Below, piece after piece: positions 53,887 to 64,000 of a DNA stretch of 64,000 bases; position 1 is the stretch's first letter, and each line of letters opens with the position of its first letter. The stretch covers positions 51,923 through 115,922 of the forward strand of contig JAJEKV010000688.1 of NCBI GenBank assembly GCA_021234155.1, written 5' to 3'. Position numbers and translations under genes: made by a program. The notes beneath the pieces were generated by a model. The model searched no databases. It was not told where the DNA came from and worked only from the letters and a program-made list of their open reading frames with translations. Origin of the DNA: Isoetes taiwanensis. Lineage: Eukaryota; Streptophyta; Lycopodiopsida; Isoetales; Isoetaceae.

Positions 53887-56049
53887 TTACGTGTCTAAAA
53901 CAAAGCAAAATGGACGCTCTTCTTTGACACGTGGACGTCGTCGGGATCCTTCCCTCTCCAAGTCGGCGGCGACCATGTTCTTGGATCCCGAACCATGTGA
54001 TGATCGTCGCGATCTTGAACGTTAGAGTCTGTTGCTCCACTACTTCTTGACACAGGAAGTAATGAGAGAATGAGCATCTTTAACATGCCGCAACCAAAGA
54101 AATGTTTGGTACGTAGTGGATATATATTTACCTGTTGAAATACGCCTCCAAGTTCCGCATTAGAAAAACTGCTCCTCGCCTCTTGCCTAGAACGGGAGTC
54201 CATACTACGTCTAGCGATCTCGATATTCTCGCGAGAACGTGGAGGCCGATAATCAACACTATGTCGTTGGGGAATAGGAGCGGGAGGCTGGCTAACTGGC
54301 GTTGGTGTCAAAGAGGCAAAATATGTTGCAATTTGGTCTCTCTCGGCGGGAGACATGTTTGCGAGGAAGGCGGGGAGCGGCGGAGGAGCTGCAGAAGCAC
54401 AAATATCATGCAAAAAACAATTCATTTATTTATTATTTTTGTAAAAGCTATCTTAATCATAGATACCCGGATCGGGAACGTTTTCATCACGTGGACCTTC
54501 TCCGGAAACCGGAATCTGAGCAAGGAACGGGAAGGCTACGGAACGTGAATCTGAACCTTAATCTTAAAAATGGAGTTCCCAACTATTATACTTGTACTTT
54601 TTTACTTGCTTTACTTTGTTTATCAAATTTATTTTACATGGAAATTATAAACCTTAAATAGCAACACATATTGGCAGTACAAAGTACAATCCGACACTAG
54701 AATCAGAGAAACTAAATGATTTCAACTTCTAGACTTGTAAATTTATGATTTCGACTTGTTTCCTTGTTAAAACTGTTGATTTCGACCTGTTTCTTGAAGA
54801 AAAAACTCAGACGTCACTATCTTCCGCCATATCCACGACCGCCAATTTATTTTAGGTTTTATTTTCTTGTAAAATTTAACTTTTAGGTCATTTGATAATG
54901 TTGAAATTTTATTTTTCTTTTCCCATGTTGGGAACGTTGTAACCGGAACGTCGGGAACGGAGTTCCCAATGACGTTCCCGGTAAGACACACTTTGGGAAC
55001 GTAAGGAGAAGTTCCCGGAACGCCTCAAGCATGGGAACGCGTGTTGGAACGGGAACGGAGTGCGGAACGGGGTTCCGGGTATCTATGATCTTAATACCCA
55101 AACCTGCTGGTGTAGTGACAGGTGGAGGTTGGCTTCTTCGAACATCAGCACGATTGCCCCTATCTCGTGAAGTCCTCCTCCTATTTTCTCTAAACTCGTC
55201 CCTTTCATCTACACAACAAATTAAAACTCCATGCATAAACTCACATACCTAATTAGAGGGTAAAGGGTATAATAAAAACTATATAAATACTTACGTTCGT
55301 CTTCGTCATTCTCCGTACGATTGCGATTACCTCTATTCATCGCCGAGAAAAAAAGCACACCTAGATCAAAAGAAATTGTCAGTTGCCTGTATTGTGCAGT
55401 GGTGAGCTTCAGATGGCTACGATCTCAGATCTTAGAGTGACCTCTGCTTTCTTTCCAGCTGAAAAGAATGATACATTATCCTTGGATTTATAGTCTTGGA
55501 CTAATGAGCTCCCATTGAGTATCTGGTAGACCATTGTACTTAAAATATCTTATCAGGCCTATTGTGGAGCCTTTGTAATAAGGTCTTAGAGCGTTTCTTT
55601 ATAAAATTTAGCCTAGGAACTGAGGCCTTCTCTCCTATAGTATCCTATGGAGAAGAAGTTGAGAGAGGCCCCAAGTACTGGGCTAGAGTCTGGACTGCTT
55701 ATCATGGATTGGAGAAGTGATAGTAGCTCGACTCCCGTATGTGTAAACACTCTTATCTTTTGAATACAATACAGATCATTCCCGCCTTAAAAAAAAAAAA
55801 AAAAAAAAAAAAAACATTTGATAACCATAAATGATATTGGTTGCAATAATAGAATGATACTTACAAACCATACAGATGAAAAATAGTATTTTCATGGTTC
55901 GAAATGTGCCACCAATGAGCCCCCGGACTTATCGCAGCCTTGACCGTCTTGACCGGGGGCGGAGGTGGAGACGCATAACGCCATGAATATTGCATCAGCA
56001 GAAAGAGGGCCACAATGAGGAAGACTGCTAAGAATTGAGCCTCCGCCAT
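53887..56049 (-). CDS. Gene Y (element B copy), N-terminal TM protein
   Basis: Five minus-strand exons match element A: 56,049-55,865 (MAEAQFLAVFLIVALFLLMQ, one hydrophobic segment, then PPPPPVK; donor GTAAGT), about 55,362-55,296 (NRNRTENDEDE), about 55,215-55,090 (DEFRENRRRTSRDRGN), 54,388-54,132 and about 54,043-53,887. Exon 4 is flanked by TTCTGCAG and GTAAAT and encodes LPAFLANMSPAERDQIATYF plus an Arg-rich part. Exon 5, in the frame shared with A, ends RVKEERPFCFVLDT. The first intron carries a poly(A) retroinsert and the third a hAT-type MITE, so these insertions may be spliced out. Reading frames look better kept than in A. The family is unknown to me. A membrane-anchored protein with a basic, Pro-rich cytosolic tail is the most that can be said. 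Confidence 0.6.
54450..55095. mobile_element. 630-bp hAT-type MITE with perfect TIRs and 8-bp TSD
   Basis: The element proper is 54,458-55,087. It starts CATAGATACCCGG and ends CCGGGTATCTATG, a perfect 13-bp inverted pair. ATCTTAAT flanks it on both sides (54,450-54,457 and 55,088-55,095). The matching place in element A reads ATTAAGATAG on the coding strand, the empty site with one copy. Inside are many GGAACG/CGTTCC words in both orientations and no gene. An 8-bp duplication points to hAT mobilisation. Confidence 0.92.
55379..55814 (+). mobile_element. Poly(A)-tailed retroinsert in gene Y intron 1
   Basis: About 435 bp ending in A27 (55,788-55,814) interrupt intron 1 of gene Y. The intron in element A lacks it. 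It starts TCAGTTGCCTGTATTGTGCA. No clear A/B-box, coding frame or target duplication was found. It is probably a 5'-truncated LINE or a processed transcript. Confidence 0.65.
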
Positions 56050-56189
56050 GACTATATATATTAATTTGAACATAACGAGAATTAGCGAGAGAAAAGCTTT
56101 GAACAAGTGTCTTTGAATAAATACCTAAATTTATATTCTTATCTTCTTATTTATATTAGAAAAGTATCTCGTATATATGTATGGGGTGC

Positions 56190-56475
56190 ATATCGAACTC
56201 TAGGTTGCCATATTATCGTGCCATGTATCATGTCATACAATCGAACCCTAAATTATCCCACGTGGCATTTTTAGTGCCACATCATGAAACCCTACGTTGC
56301 GTGTGGCACATCATCAAACCCTAGGTTGTGTCACGTCGTGACTTCCTATTGCCACATCATAGTAAGTGCCATATCATCAAACTCTAGCTTGCGTGTGCCA
56401 CATCATCAAACCCTAGATTATCTAGGGTTTGATGATGTAGCACACAAAACCTAGGGTTTGACGTCTGTAGCGACA
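56190..56475. repeat. AAACCCTAG repeat block of element B
   Basis: ATCATCAAACCCTAG(A/G)TTGTG and inverted copies alternate about eight times with GTGCCACATC linkers. This is the counterpart of 7,567-7,965 in element A. Confidence 0.75.
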
Positions 56476-56630
56476 CTTTATCTACAAGTTATGATTAATA
56501 ATTTATTTACCATTAATAATAATTTTTTTGATTAATAAATTACTTTTTTCATTAGTAATTTTGAATAAAAAACATTTATTGGTTGCAACAAGCCTCAAAT
56601 AGGAAGACAAAATTATATTAATCACTTCTT

Positions 56631-58145
56631 GCAAGCATTTAACAAAGAGCTTAGCCATCTCAAGTGGATCACCACACTTCATATGTCGCCTCTCTCTCTC
56701 TCACAACTATATCAAGAAAGCCCTCTTGCTTTTGAACACATCGACGACGCGAAAGCAATAGATGGGCGATCCATGTGCACCAACTCTCTATCCATCATCA
56801 TTTGGACCTTCATATGTTGGATGATGTCCAATGTGCTAGAGTATCGGTCGGTTGGGTTTATCTCAACACACAACCCCATAAGCGCATTGCTCGGACAAAA
56901 TCAAGGAGCATCTCGTAAATGTAGCCCGTGGAATATATGTCGGATATCTCATGCCCCCATGATGCTTGGTCATCGATGATGATGTAAAACTCTCTTCTCC
57001 CACCAAGGATATCGTGACTGATTCCATCTTGTAGTGTATAACGGCTCTTCAATTTGGGCATTCGCTCCTTGCAAAAAGCGGAGGGCCGTGGTCCCAATCA
57101 CCAATAGCCACCCACACATTTGTAAGGAGTCAAAATGGAGTTTGACCCTTTTGCAATTGAGCTTTGTGTGTGTGTCCAACCCGAGCGTGGATGGCATAGA
57201 CTCCTTCTGCAAGAGCGAGAGCTATTTCGGGACGATACTTATACACGAGTCTCATTTTGGCTTTCCACTCCGCACTTATCTTCATATCAGCCCTTCTTGG
57301 AGCACTATGTATTGCATTTGACCATCTCCTATAAGAAGAGAATGGCTCGGAAGATGGTCAAATAATTCTGCAAAAGGTTCCTCCATTCATGAATGGCAAG
57401 ACTACCATTGGTCCCTCGTGGCTCATCTCCACAAAGACCTGGGGGCAAGTCCAAGGGGTGTGGCCAATCTTTGGACTTGGGCTCTTGAAACGGATATACT
57501 TGTCAGCCAACAACCATGATGCGACTCTATCTTGGCCTCTCCACACAATGCCGATTATAATAATCATCTTGATTAAAGTGGTGGGGTTCCCAAAGATGGA
57601 TTTGGTATATCACGGCGGTCTTGTTTACTACCCAATGCACTTTACAACTCCAACAACATCCGCAGGGAATCTTTGTCAATAAATGCAACACATTTATCAT
57701 GAGCATGTAATGATAATCTAGCCCCCGCACCAATAGAGCTCCACCATGGATAAGATATCTAACTCCTTCACTGTTCAGAATTGAGGCGCTCACGGCCATC
57801 TTGTGATCTTAAGGCTGGGACCTTTGCACCGCCCGGAGTAGCCCATCGTCCCGTATGCCCTCAGCATAGGGGCTCATAAGTGGCACTTTATACCAAAGTA
57901 GCATCCTCAATTCGCGCCGGGATTGCAAACCCAAGACTTTAAGTTCTTTCTCATCATATCTTCCAACTTCGGACTCATGCTCCGGCCACCTCCCACATAA
58001 TTGACTCAGACATTCTTTCTCAAGTGATGCAACAAAGCGGTTAATTGATCATCGGTTTGCATATGTCGTTAGCCTGGCTCAGGATATCATATTTGATTGA
58101 TGAGGATGCCCTAATTTCACTAAGCATCTGTCCTTCATCGAGGCC
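56631..58145 (-). pseudogene. Gene X (element B copy), longer version
   Basis: Minus-strand blocks in several frames. About 58,145-57,900 includes LSEIRASSSIKYDILSQAND and EVGRYDEKELKVLGLQSRRE. 57,799-57,527 includes RYLIHGGALLVRGLDYHYML and INVLHLLTKIP. 57,567-57,358 includes VASWLLADKYIRFKSPSPKI and VFVEMSHEGPMVVLPFMNGG. A block from about 57,290 shows WKAKMRLVYKYRPEIALALA and MCGWLLVIG, and the final part reads REFYIIIDDQASWGHEISDI, CVEINPTDRYSSTLDIIQHM. The end is shared with element A (6,793-7,360). No family is recognised. The upstream half is missing in A. Many frame breaks mean this copy is not translatable as one protein. It could be a diverged transposase or an acquired host gene. 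Confidence 0.45.
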
Positions 58146-58293
58146 ATTTTATGCCTACAAACAAAACAAAATAATGAATACAAAAAGCCAAGCATGCACA
58201 AAGTAAATGCAATATCAAACATATATGAGACCATATAATCATTACTTATAACCGCCCTATGGCGACTAATACCTTATCAGATCCCCCCCTCCC

Positions 58294-58298
<5 letters not shown>

Positions 58299-58325
<27 letters not shown>
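58299..58325 (+). repeat. Poly(A) tract
   Basis: About 27 consecutive A after CCCCCCTCCCCTT, followed by GAAGAAGAAAC. It may be the tail of a retroinsert whose start is not visible. Confidence 0.8.
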
Positions 58326-58327
<2 letters not shown>

Positions 58328-58369
58328 AGAAGAAACAAGAAAAACTAAATAGGTTAGATTAGGGTATTG

Positions 58370-58800
58370 GACCCACGGTCAATTTACATCTCAGATTACT
58401 AGTTAATTAGTTAGCGAGATAGTCCCGAAATTTAGTTAACTTTTTAACCAAAAACACTACCTAAACTTATCTTGGCACCTTGTTCTGGATTAGTTAGCAA
58501 AATTAACTAAAATTAACTAAATTAGAAATTAGCACTATAGAGGTCACTTTAAGTTTAGTTAATTGTACTTATATTTTTTATGCCTTTTGGCTAACTTAAC
58601 TAGACATGTTGAAATAATTTAGTTAATTAGTTAAGTTATTTTTTTACCAAAGCTTTTAGTGCGAAATAGTACTACATTAAGTTAGCCTAACCTATTTTTT
58701 TTAACTAGCACCGGTGTGAAGGGAATCATCCGATTCTTGTTAACTTAACCTAGCCCTAGCTACCTCTAGCTAAACCGACAATAAACGTGAACTAAGGCCC
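58370..58800. repeat. TTAACTTAA-rich degenerate repeat, second copy
   Basis: GTTAACTT/AATTAACTAA words recur as in 3,425-3,775, ending likewise with TTAACTTAACCTA. The same dispersed family. Confidence 0.6.
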
Positions 58801-59185
58801 GACACACTGGTCCTCCCCACTTTCGCAGTGAGCCATGTCCTTGTCCGTAGCCACATCTACCTAAGAATGAGAAGAAAAGTGGACTTGGACCGGGACACCT
58901 AGTCCTCTCCACTATAAAGGTGGAGCCACCGTGCCCTTGAACAAGCCACTACAATTTTATTTTAAACCTAAAAAATAACAAAGTGGAACCTGGGAAGTGG
59001 ACTTGAACCCGGGTAAAAGTGGTCCTCTCCACTCTAGGTGGAGCCGACCGTGCCTCCTTGAACAAGCCACTCATTAACCTAGGAAACATTTATGATTGTA
59101 GTGAAAGTGGACTTGAACGGGTACATGGTCCTCCCCACTCTAGGTGGAGCCTAGGCCGTGCCCTTGAACAAGCCACTCCATCAAT
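58800..59185 (-). repeat. 110-120-bp tandem array with tRNA B-box-like motif
   Basis: Three clear units (AGTGGACTTG at 58,878, 58,996 and 59,106) and a partial first unit share TGGTCCTCTCCACTCTAGGT, GGAGCC, GTGCC and TTGAACAAGCCACT. On the minus strand each unit contains CCCGGGTTCAAGTCCAC or a variant, which fits the pol III B-box (GGTTCRANNCC). No full tRNA cloverleaf folds. Confidence 0.75.
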
Positions 59186-59284
59186 TTTTTAACCTACTTA
59201 AAACTATAAAAATAAAATGCAAGTGCGATCAACTACTTACCAAAAAAGAAGGAGCGTGTACAAGATCCGCCGGGTCCAAATCGT

Positions 59285-60125
59285 AATAGAAAAGTCATGA
59301 AATGTAACAAAGCATTAGAAGAATAAGAACAAAGAAGAAAAAAAGATCAAGAAGAAAAAGAAAGGAAAAAAAAAAGGGGGATAGAAAACAAGAGATAGAA
59401 ATAAAACAAGAGAAAGAAATAAGAGATAGAAGGGAAGAAATAAGGATAGAATAGAGAAGAAATAAGAGAAGAAACAAGAAAGAATGGAGAAAAACAAGAG
59501 GAAATAAGAGAAGGGAAGGGAATAGAATGGAAGGAAGAAATAAGGGAAGGGAAAGAAAAGGATCGAATGGAAAGTGAGGAAGAAATGTGAAGAATAAGAA
59601 ACAAATGAAGAATGAAGAAATGAAATTAAAAAGAATGAAGAATAAGAAATGAAAAAAATGAAGAATAAGGAAGGGAAGAGAAGAAAGAAATGAGGGAAGG
59701 GAGGAGAAAGAATGAGGAATGAGAAAGCATGAGAAAGAATGGAAATGAGAAAGAAATGAGAAAGCATGAGAAAGAAATGAGAAAGCATGAGAAAGAAATG
59801 AGAAAGCAAGAAATGAGAAAGAATGAGGAAGAATGAGAAAGAGTGAGGAATAAAGAATGAGAAAGCATGAGGGAAGAAAGAAATGAGAAAGAATGAGGAA
59901 GAAAAAGAATGAGAAAGATGAGAAAGAAATGAGGAAAGAAGAAATATGGGAAGAAAGAATGAGGAAAAGAATGAAGCATGGAAGAAGGAGGAAGAAATGA
60001 AGCATGAGGAAGAATGAGGGAAGAAATGAAGAATGAGGAAGAAAGAAGGAGGAAGAATGAATGAGGCATGGAAGAATGGGAAGAAAAAAATCAAGAACAA
60101 AGAAGAAGAGGAAGGAAAGGAAACC
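59285..60125 (+). repeat. 840-bp polypurine (GA/GAA) tract
   Basis: The plus strand is almost pure purine, built from AGAAAGAATGAGGAAGAAT-type words with periods of roughly 5-20 bp. The long Phe/Ser/Leu frames on the minus strand follow from the composition and are not proteins. Such tracts can form triplex DNA. Confidence 0.9.
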
Positions 60126-60324
60126 AAAAAGAGGAAGGTTGGGCATGCACCATTCAATCCAAAAAACCTATTCAATCCTAAAAAATATGATATACTAACC
60201 TTTAGAATAGTTGCTTGCGTGTCGATCGGGGTAGTAGCTACCAGCAGACGCCCAAAAAGCTCAAGAAAATAGGGCAAAAAGAAGTTAGGAAAAGCCGGCC
60301 GTGCGGAGTTCAAAAATTATAGAG

Positions 60325-60425
60325 TAACGCCGCATGCGGCGTTATTTCAAATCGTGATAAATCACGATTTTTCGTCATGCGGCGTCCGCCGACGTATTTT
60401 GTTATAGCGGCGTTTTTTTTTTTGC
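60325..60425. repeat. Cluster of perfect palindromes
   Basis: TAACGCCGCATGCGGCGTTA (60,325-60,344) is a perfect palindrome. AAATCGTGAT-AA-ATCACGATTT follows (60,349-60,370), then CGTCATGCGGCGTCCGCCGACG and GTTATAGCGGCGTTTTTT. CCGCATGCGGCGTTAC also occurs at 41,999. On the minus strand the cluster is preceded by CACATTAAAAAAGATGCAAA, which could be a worn transposon end. Confidence 0.75.
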
Positions 60426-60554
60426 ATCTTTTTTAATGTGATGCTCATTAAGTTTGTCCCTAGGCTTATTTGAGCAGCCTGAGGCATGCATGCGATCCAA
60501 TCACATTCCGGATTCTATTACTACCAAATAAAAATTGTATGAGAAGTCGAATCG

Positions 60555-63500
60555 CCCGTTCACAGGGGGGTAAGCCTGTGATGATGCTTCGGCGATTTGT
60601 GTGTTCTCCGGACCCGATCTTGGATTTTTAGTCCCTTTCCGAGCTGGATCCTTGAGCGGAGGATTCAGCGGTCGGATATATAGGAGGAACCGAGCCGGAG
60701 GGTGTTCATTAGCATATCTCTGTGGGGCAGGCGGTGTGACAGTGCCTCCCGAGAATGTTTTGGGGTCCGTCTCCTGGGGACCGGGACTCTCCCTCTCTTG
60801 AGGTGGCCATTCAAAGTCCTCGCCTTGTTTGACTCGGGGAAGGGTGCAGTCATGCTTGCCCAACAGCGAGCTGCCGGACCGTTTCTAACCCCAACGCTTG
60901 GAGTCCGGACCTTATCCGAAAATTTTGGAAATTTTCGTATGCTGGTGATGACCATGGAAGCCAGCTGACCAAAACCATAATTTAATTCCATGCCATGCAT
61001 TAACTACGAATTTATGAACCATAAATGCAATAAAATGCATAACTAAAAGAGTGTGTATCGAAAAAGGCGGAGTCTTTGACTGTGGGGGGCAACAAAGCGG
61101 TCAAGGGACACATTAAAAATTTCCACTTGGAAACTATGAAGCAATCTTTTATCAAAGGTACAATTGTTTTAGAAACAAAAAACAGTTCATTACAAGTTAG
61201 TTATGCCATCCATGTCAAATAGCTTTGGGGGCAGTCCGTTGAACAGGGCATTCTCTCTATCCATACGCCTTGATCTTTGAAAACACAACCATCATCACAA
61301 GCCAATGGACTCGGAGCGTCGACATACTTACGGGGACCAAGTTAAGTGGCGAAGACCACCCGACCTCCTCGGATTCTTCACAAGCAGTACACCCGACTTC
61401 ATAGTCCAGCCCTAGTACTTTAGGATTTTATTGTGAGATGTCGCGTCAGCAAAAATCAGAATTTATTTTCGTACAATGCATTAATTGTGAATTTATGAAT
61501 GTCTTGCCGCTTTAAAAGCCCCAGAGCTTTCTTGCCACATCGGAGGAGGGGGCCCAAACTCCGCTCTGTCGGTTCCCCTTGCTCCGCATTCTCGGCTGCA
61601 GCTTCTCGGCCAAGTCCCAAGTGCAACAGACCAAGTCGGCCCCAAAGCGCAAACCCTTCTAGAACGACAACCCACATGGTTTGCGTTTTGGAGGCACTCT
61701 CCTTGTCCGGTCGGGTAGGGACCTTGCTGACCTTGGCGCGTGGAGGGGGTGTTGATGCCAGGCGGACCTAAAATCCCGGTAGGCACTTTGAATTTCCTCT
61801 CCCCAAGGCCACGAGGGGCCGGACGAGGCGACCTCCCCTCTCGGAACCGCGATTTGGCTCTGCTAATGGACTCGAGCGTCGACATTGCCCACAAGGGACC
61901 AAGTTACGTGGCGGAAGACAAGCTTCGGCACCAAAACAAAAACCCTTCTAGAACACGCAACTCCGGGGGTTTACGTTTGGAGGCCCTCTCCTTGTCAGTT
62001 GGCGGGATCTTGCGTCGTGTCTTGGCGTGGGTGGGGGTTGGCCTTGAGCCGGGGACCTAAAATCCCGGAAGTTGCTTGCCCGAATTGATTCATTACAAGT
62101 TAATTATGCCATCCATGTCAAATAGCTTTAGGGCGGTCAGGTTGAACAAGGGCATTCTCTCTATCCATATGCCTTGATCTTTGAAACACAACCATCATCA
62201 CAAGCAACCAAATCTAACCTCCCCCCAAACCCGCACTAGTCTTTTGCTTTTACGTAATCATTTATCTTCATTCTAGTAGTTATGATGCTTTTCTGTAATC
62301 ATTTATCTTCATTCTAATAGTTATGATGCTTATATTCTCAATGCAATCTTAGACTAAAGTATAACGCCGTCAAATGAGCCAAGGTCAACCCCAAGTACAA
62401 CGATCCCACAAACTCCATTCCTTTGACCTTAGCTAACCTTTTTGACTAGACCTTCTCCAGAAAGTTTACTGGGTTGGGCTGAGATGGATTAGGAATCCAA
62501 ATTTGGCAAAAATCAGATTTTTTATTTGCATAATGCATTAATTGGGATTTATGAATGTCTTACCCTTTGCCAAAGCTTCCAAACTTCTTTTACTTTGCAT
62601 CGCGGGAGGAGAATGGCCCAAACTCAGCTCGTCGGTTCCTCTTGCTCCGTATTCACAAATGCAGAAGAAGCTTCTCGACCAGTCCCAAATTACAGGGCCA
62701 AGTCTGTTTAAAGCAGCCCTTCTGGGGCTGGCAACCCCGGGGTTTCATTTGGGAGGCCTCTCCTTATCATATTCCAGTGGGACCTTGCAGTGACTTAGCG
62801 TGGAGTGGGGGAGTGTTGGCCTTGAGAGCTACGGACCCTAAAATCCCAGGAAGCGCGCCCAAATTTCCTCTCCCCAGGCCACAGGGACGGGCCAGGCTGA
62901 CCTCCCTCCTCGGAATGCGTTTGGCTCCTGCCAATGGACTCGGAAGCGTCAACATTGCCACAGGGACCAAAGTTCAGAGTAGCCCGAGGAAGACCACGGA
63001 GCCTCAAGAAGCGCCAAAGTAGCTCCACTTCCATCACACTCGTAGTCAATTGGCTGGGATGTGGATCACGGGAATCTTTGTCATGGAGGCGTGAGTGTTT
63101 CTTTCTTTAAAGAGCCACCTTGTAACTTACTCCTAGGGTAATTTCACCATTCGGATGATTTGGCCGGGGGTCGATTTGCCATTCAGGGAACCTCGGTGCG
63201 AGCGACAAGACTGCTTCTTGGTTTTCTGCAGGCGATCTCAGGGGCCGCATGGTTTGACAAGTTCTCGGGGCCAGGTCAGATGTTTGGGCCTTCGAAGAGG
63301 GCCTTTGAGCGGAGGGATCAACGATTAGGATGGGGAACAGGGCTCGAGGAGGGTGGTCATTAGCGTCTGCAGCCCGAAACCCCGTGTGCGGGAAGGGACT
63401 GCCTGGGAACTTTTGGATCCCGCCTTTTGGGGTCAGGACTCTCCCTCTTATTGAGGGATGCGCAAGGTCTAGCCTCGTTTGACTTAGGGGAAGGGTGCCT

Positions 63501-64000
63501 GGCTTTCCGGTTGCCTACTGCAGCGGGCTGCAGAGCCATTCTAATGCTAACCCTTTGACCTAGGGCCCCTCTCAGAAATTTTGAAAGGGTGGATTAATGT
63601 CTTTGGAGATGGATTAGGAAGTTCGGTGGCAAAAATCGAGAATTTATTTTCGTACAATGCATTATGCGAATTTATGAATGTCTTTACCCGCCAGCCCAAA
63701 AACTTCTACTTGCCACATCGGGAGGAGGACGGGGCCCAAACCAAAACTCCGTGGGTTCCCCTTGTTTGTTATTCACCTGCGGCTTCTGGCGGGAGTCCCA
63801 AGTGCAGCAGACCAAGTCACCGACCCCCAAAAGCGCCAAACCCTTCTAGAACTTTGGCAACCCGGAGGGTTTACGTTTTGGAGGCCCTCTCCTTTAAGAT
63901 TGAGGCGGGACCTTCTTGGCAGAGTGACTTGGCGATGGAGTGGGGAGTGTTGGCCTTGAGCCGCGGACCCTAAAATCCCGGGAAGGCTGCTTGCCCAATT
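60555..64000. repeat. Complex modular repeat array, runs off the edge
   Basis: Modules recur in order with about 70-90% apparent similarity. Module 1 occurs at 60,560-60,960 and 63,150-63,590 (GGACTCTCCCTCTT, TTTGACT(C/T)GGGGAAGGG). Module 2 is at 61,180-61,340 and 62,085-62,210 (CATTACAAGTTA, TTATGCCATCCATGTCAAAT). Module 3 is at 61,455-61,900, 62,515-63,010 and 63,640-64,000 (AATTTATGAATGTCTT, CCCTAAAATCCC, GGAGGCCCTCTCCTT), with a shortened copy at 61,920-62,065. No reverse transcriptase, transposase or gene is seen. Open frames here are compositional. Confidence 0.8.

Larger units (their letters stand above)
48305..58145 (-). mobile_element. Element B, CACTA-like, minus strand
   Basis: Its 3' end is at 48,305 (CACAACAAGAAAAGGGTCAT then TTAGCGACG). 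In the minus sense the order is gene X (58.1-56.6), AAACCCTAG block (56.5-56.2), gene Y (56.05-53.9), gene Z (53.2-52.05) and subterminal repeats (48.8-48.3). This is the same order as element A. Secondary insertions are recognised by comparison with A: a retroinsert with poly(A) at 55.4-55.8, a hAT-type MITE at 54.46-55.09, a (TTCC)n retroinsert at 53.27-53.80, and about 3 kb at 48.9-51.97. The 5' end could not be found, so the right-hand limit is only where gene X homology fades. Confidence 0.6.

Noticed and set aside
53895-54425. A single 176-codon minus-strand ORF as the gene product
   Set aside because: It reads through the GTAAAT donor at 54,131 into intron sequence. Comparison with element A shows the real exon ends at 54,132 and the last exon uses another frame.
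59295-60313. Minus-strand frames of 283 and 332 codons, rich in Phe, Ser and Leu, looking like a multi-spanning membrane protein
   Set aside because: They read the complement of an 840-bp purine tract. Two frames are open at once and both are low-complexity, so the openness is compositional.
61493-61894. 133-codon minus-strand frame in the right-hand array
   Set aside because: It lies inside repeat module 3, other module copies do not keep the frame, and the composition is GC-driven Pro/Gly/Arg.

Overview
This window looks like intergenic DNA from a large, repeat-rich land-plant nuclear genome. The main evidence is a Ty3/gypsy LTR retrotransposon primed by initiator tRNA-Met and carrying a chromodomain. 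There are also CACTA-like ends, hAT-type MITEs with 8-bp duplications, LINE fragments, a Helitron-like terminus, and spliced genes with normal GT..AG introns. I found no intact host gene, rRNA, complete tRNA or CRISPR array. Almost every coding stretch is broken by stops and frameshifts. Species cannot be fixed from the sequence.

Layout: 0-6.6 kb holds a decayed minus-strand gene, a protein-kinase N-lobe fragment, minisatellites and a hairpin with the shape of a tRNA minihelix. At 6.63 kb a CACTA-like end opens element A, which carries gene X (7 kb), an AAACCCTAG repeat block and gene Y (9-10 kb). Its second half (gene Z) appears at 21.8-22.9 kb. The 11.4 kb between them holds other debris: a Rep/HUH-like gene remnant (11.7-13.5 kb), a LINE endonuclease (17-18 kb), an ORF1/gag-like coiled coil (18.4-19 kb) and a hAT transposase remnant (19.2-19.9 kb). 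MITEs follow at 24.0 and 25.1 kb and a Helitron-like 3' end at 26.8 kb.

At 27,811-39,113 lies a full-length, minus-strand chromovirus LTR retrotransposon: 1.3-kb LTRs, matching ATTGT target-site duplications, PBS, PPT, and gag, protease, RT, RNase H, integrase and chromodomain in order. Between PBS and gag it carries an extra coding region whose start reads MARTKQTYRK. Its end contains an unmistakable histone H3 fold ([29 protein letters not shown]). A retrotransposon that carries a histone H3-like gene next to its own chromodomain is the most exciting feature of the window.

39-48 kb holds tandem repeats, a SINE-like unit, a CACTA-like end at 43,156, a small decayed LTR element (43.8-46.5 kb) and a LINE reverse transcriptase fragment (46.9-48.2 kb). 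48.3-58.1 kb is element B, a minus-strand relative of element A with the same genes X, Y and Z in the same order. Comparing A with B exposes several later insertions precisely, including a 630-bp hAT-type MITE with an empty site in A and retroinserts ending in (TTCC)n or poly(A). 58.3-64 kb is tandem repeat: a 110-120-bp array with a tRNA B-box-like motif, an 840-bp polypurine tract, strong palindromes, and a complex array of 0.4-0.6-kb modules that runs off the right edge.
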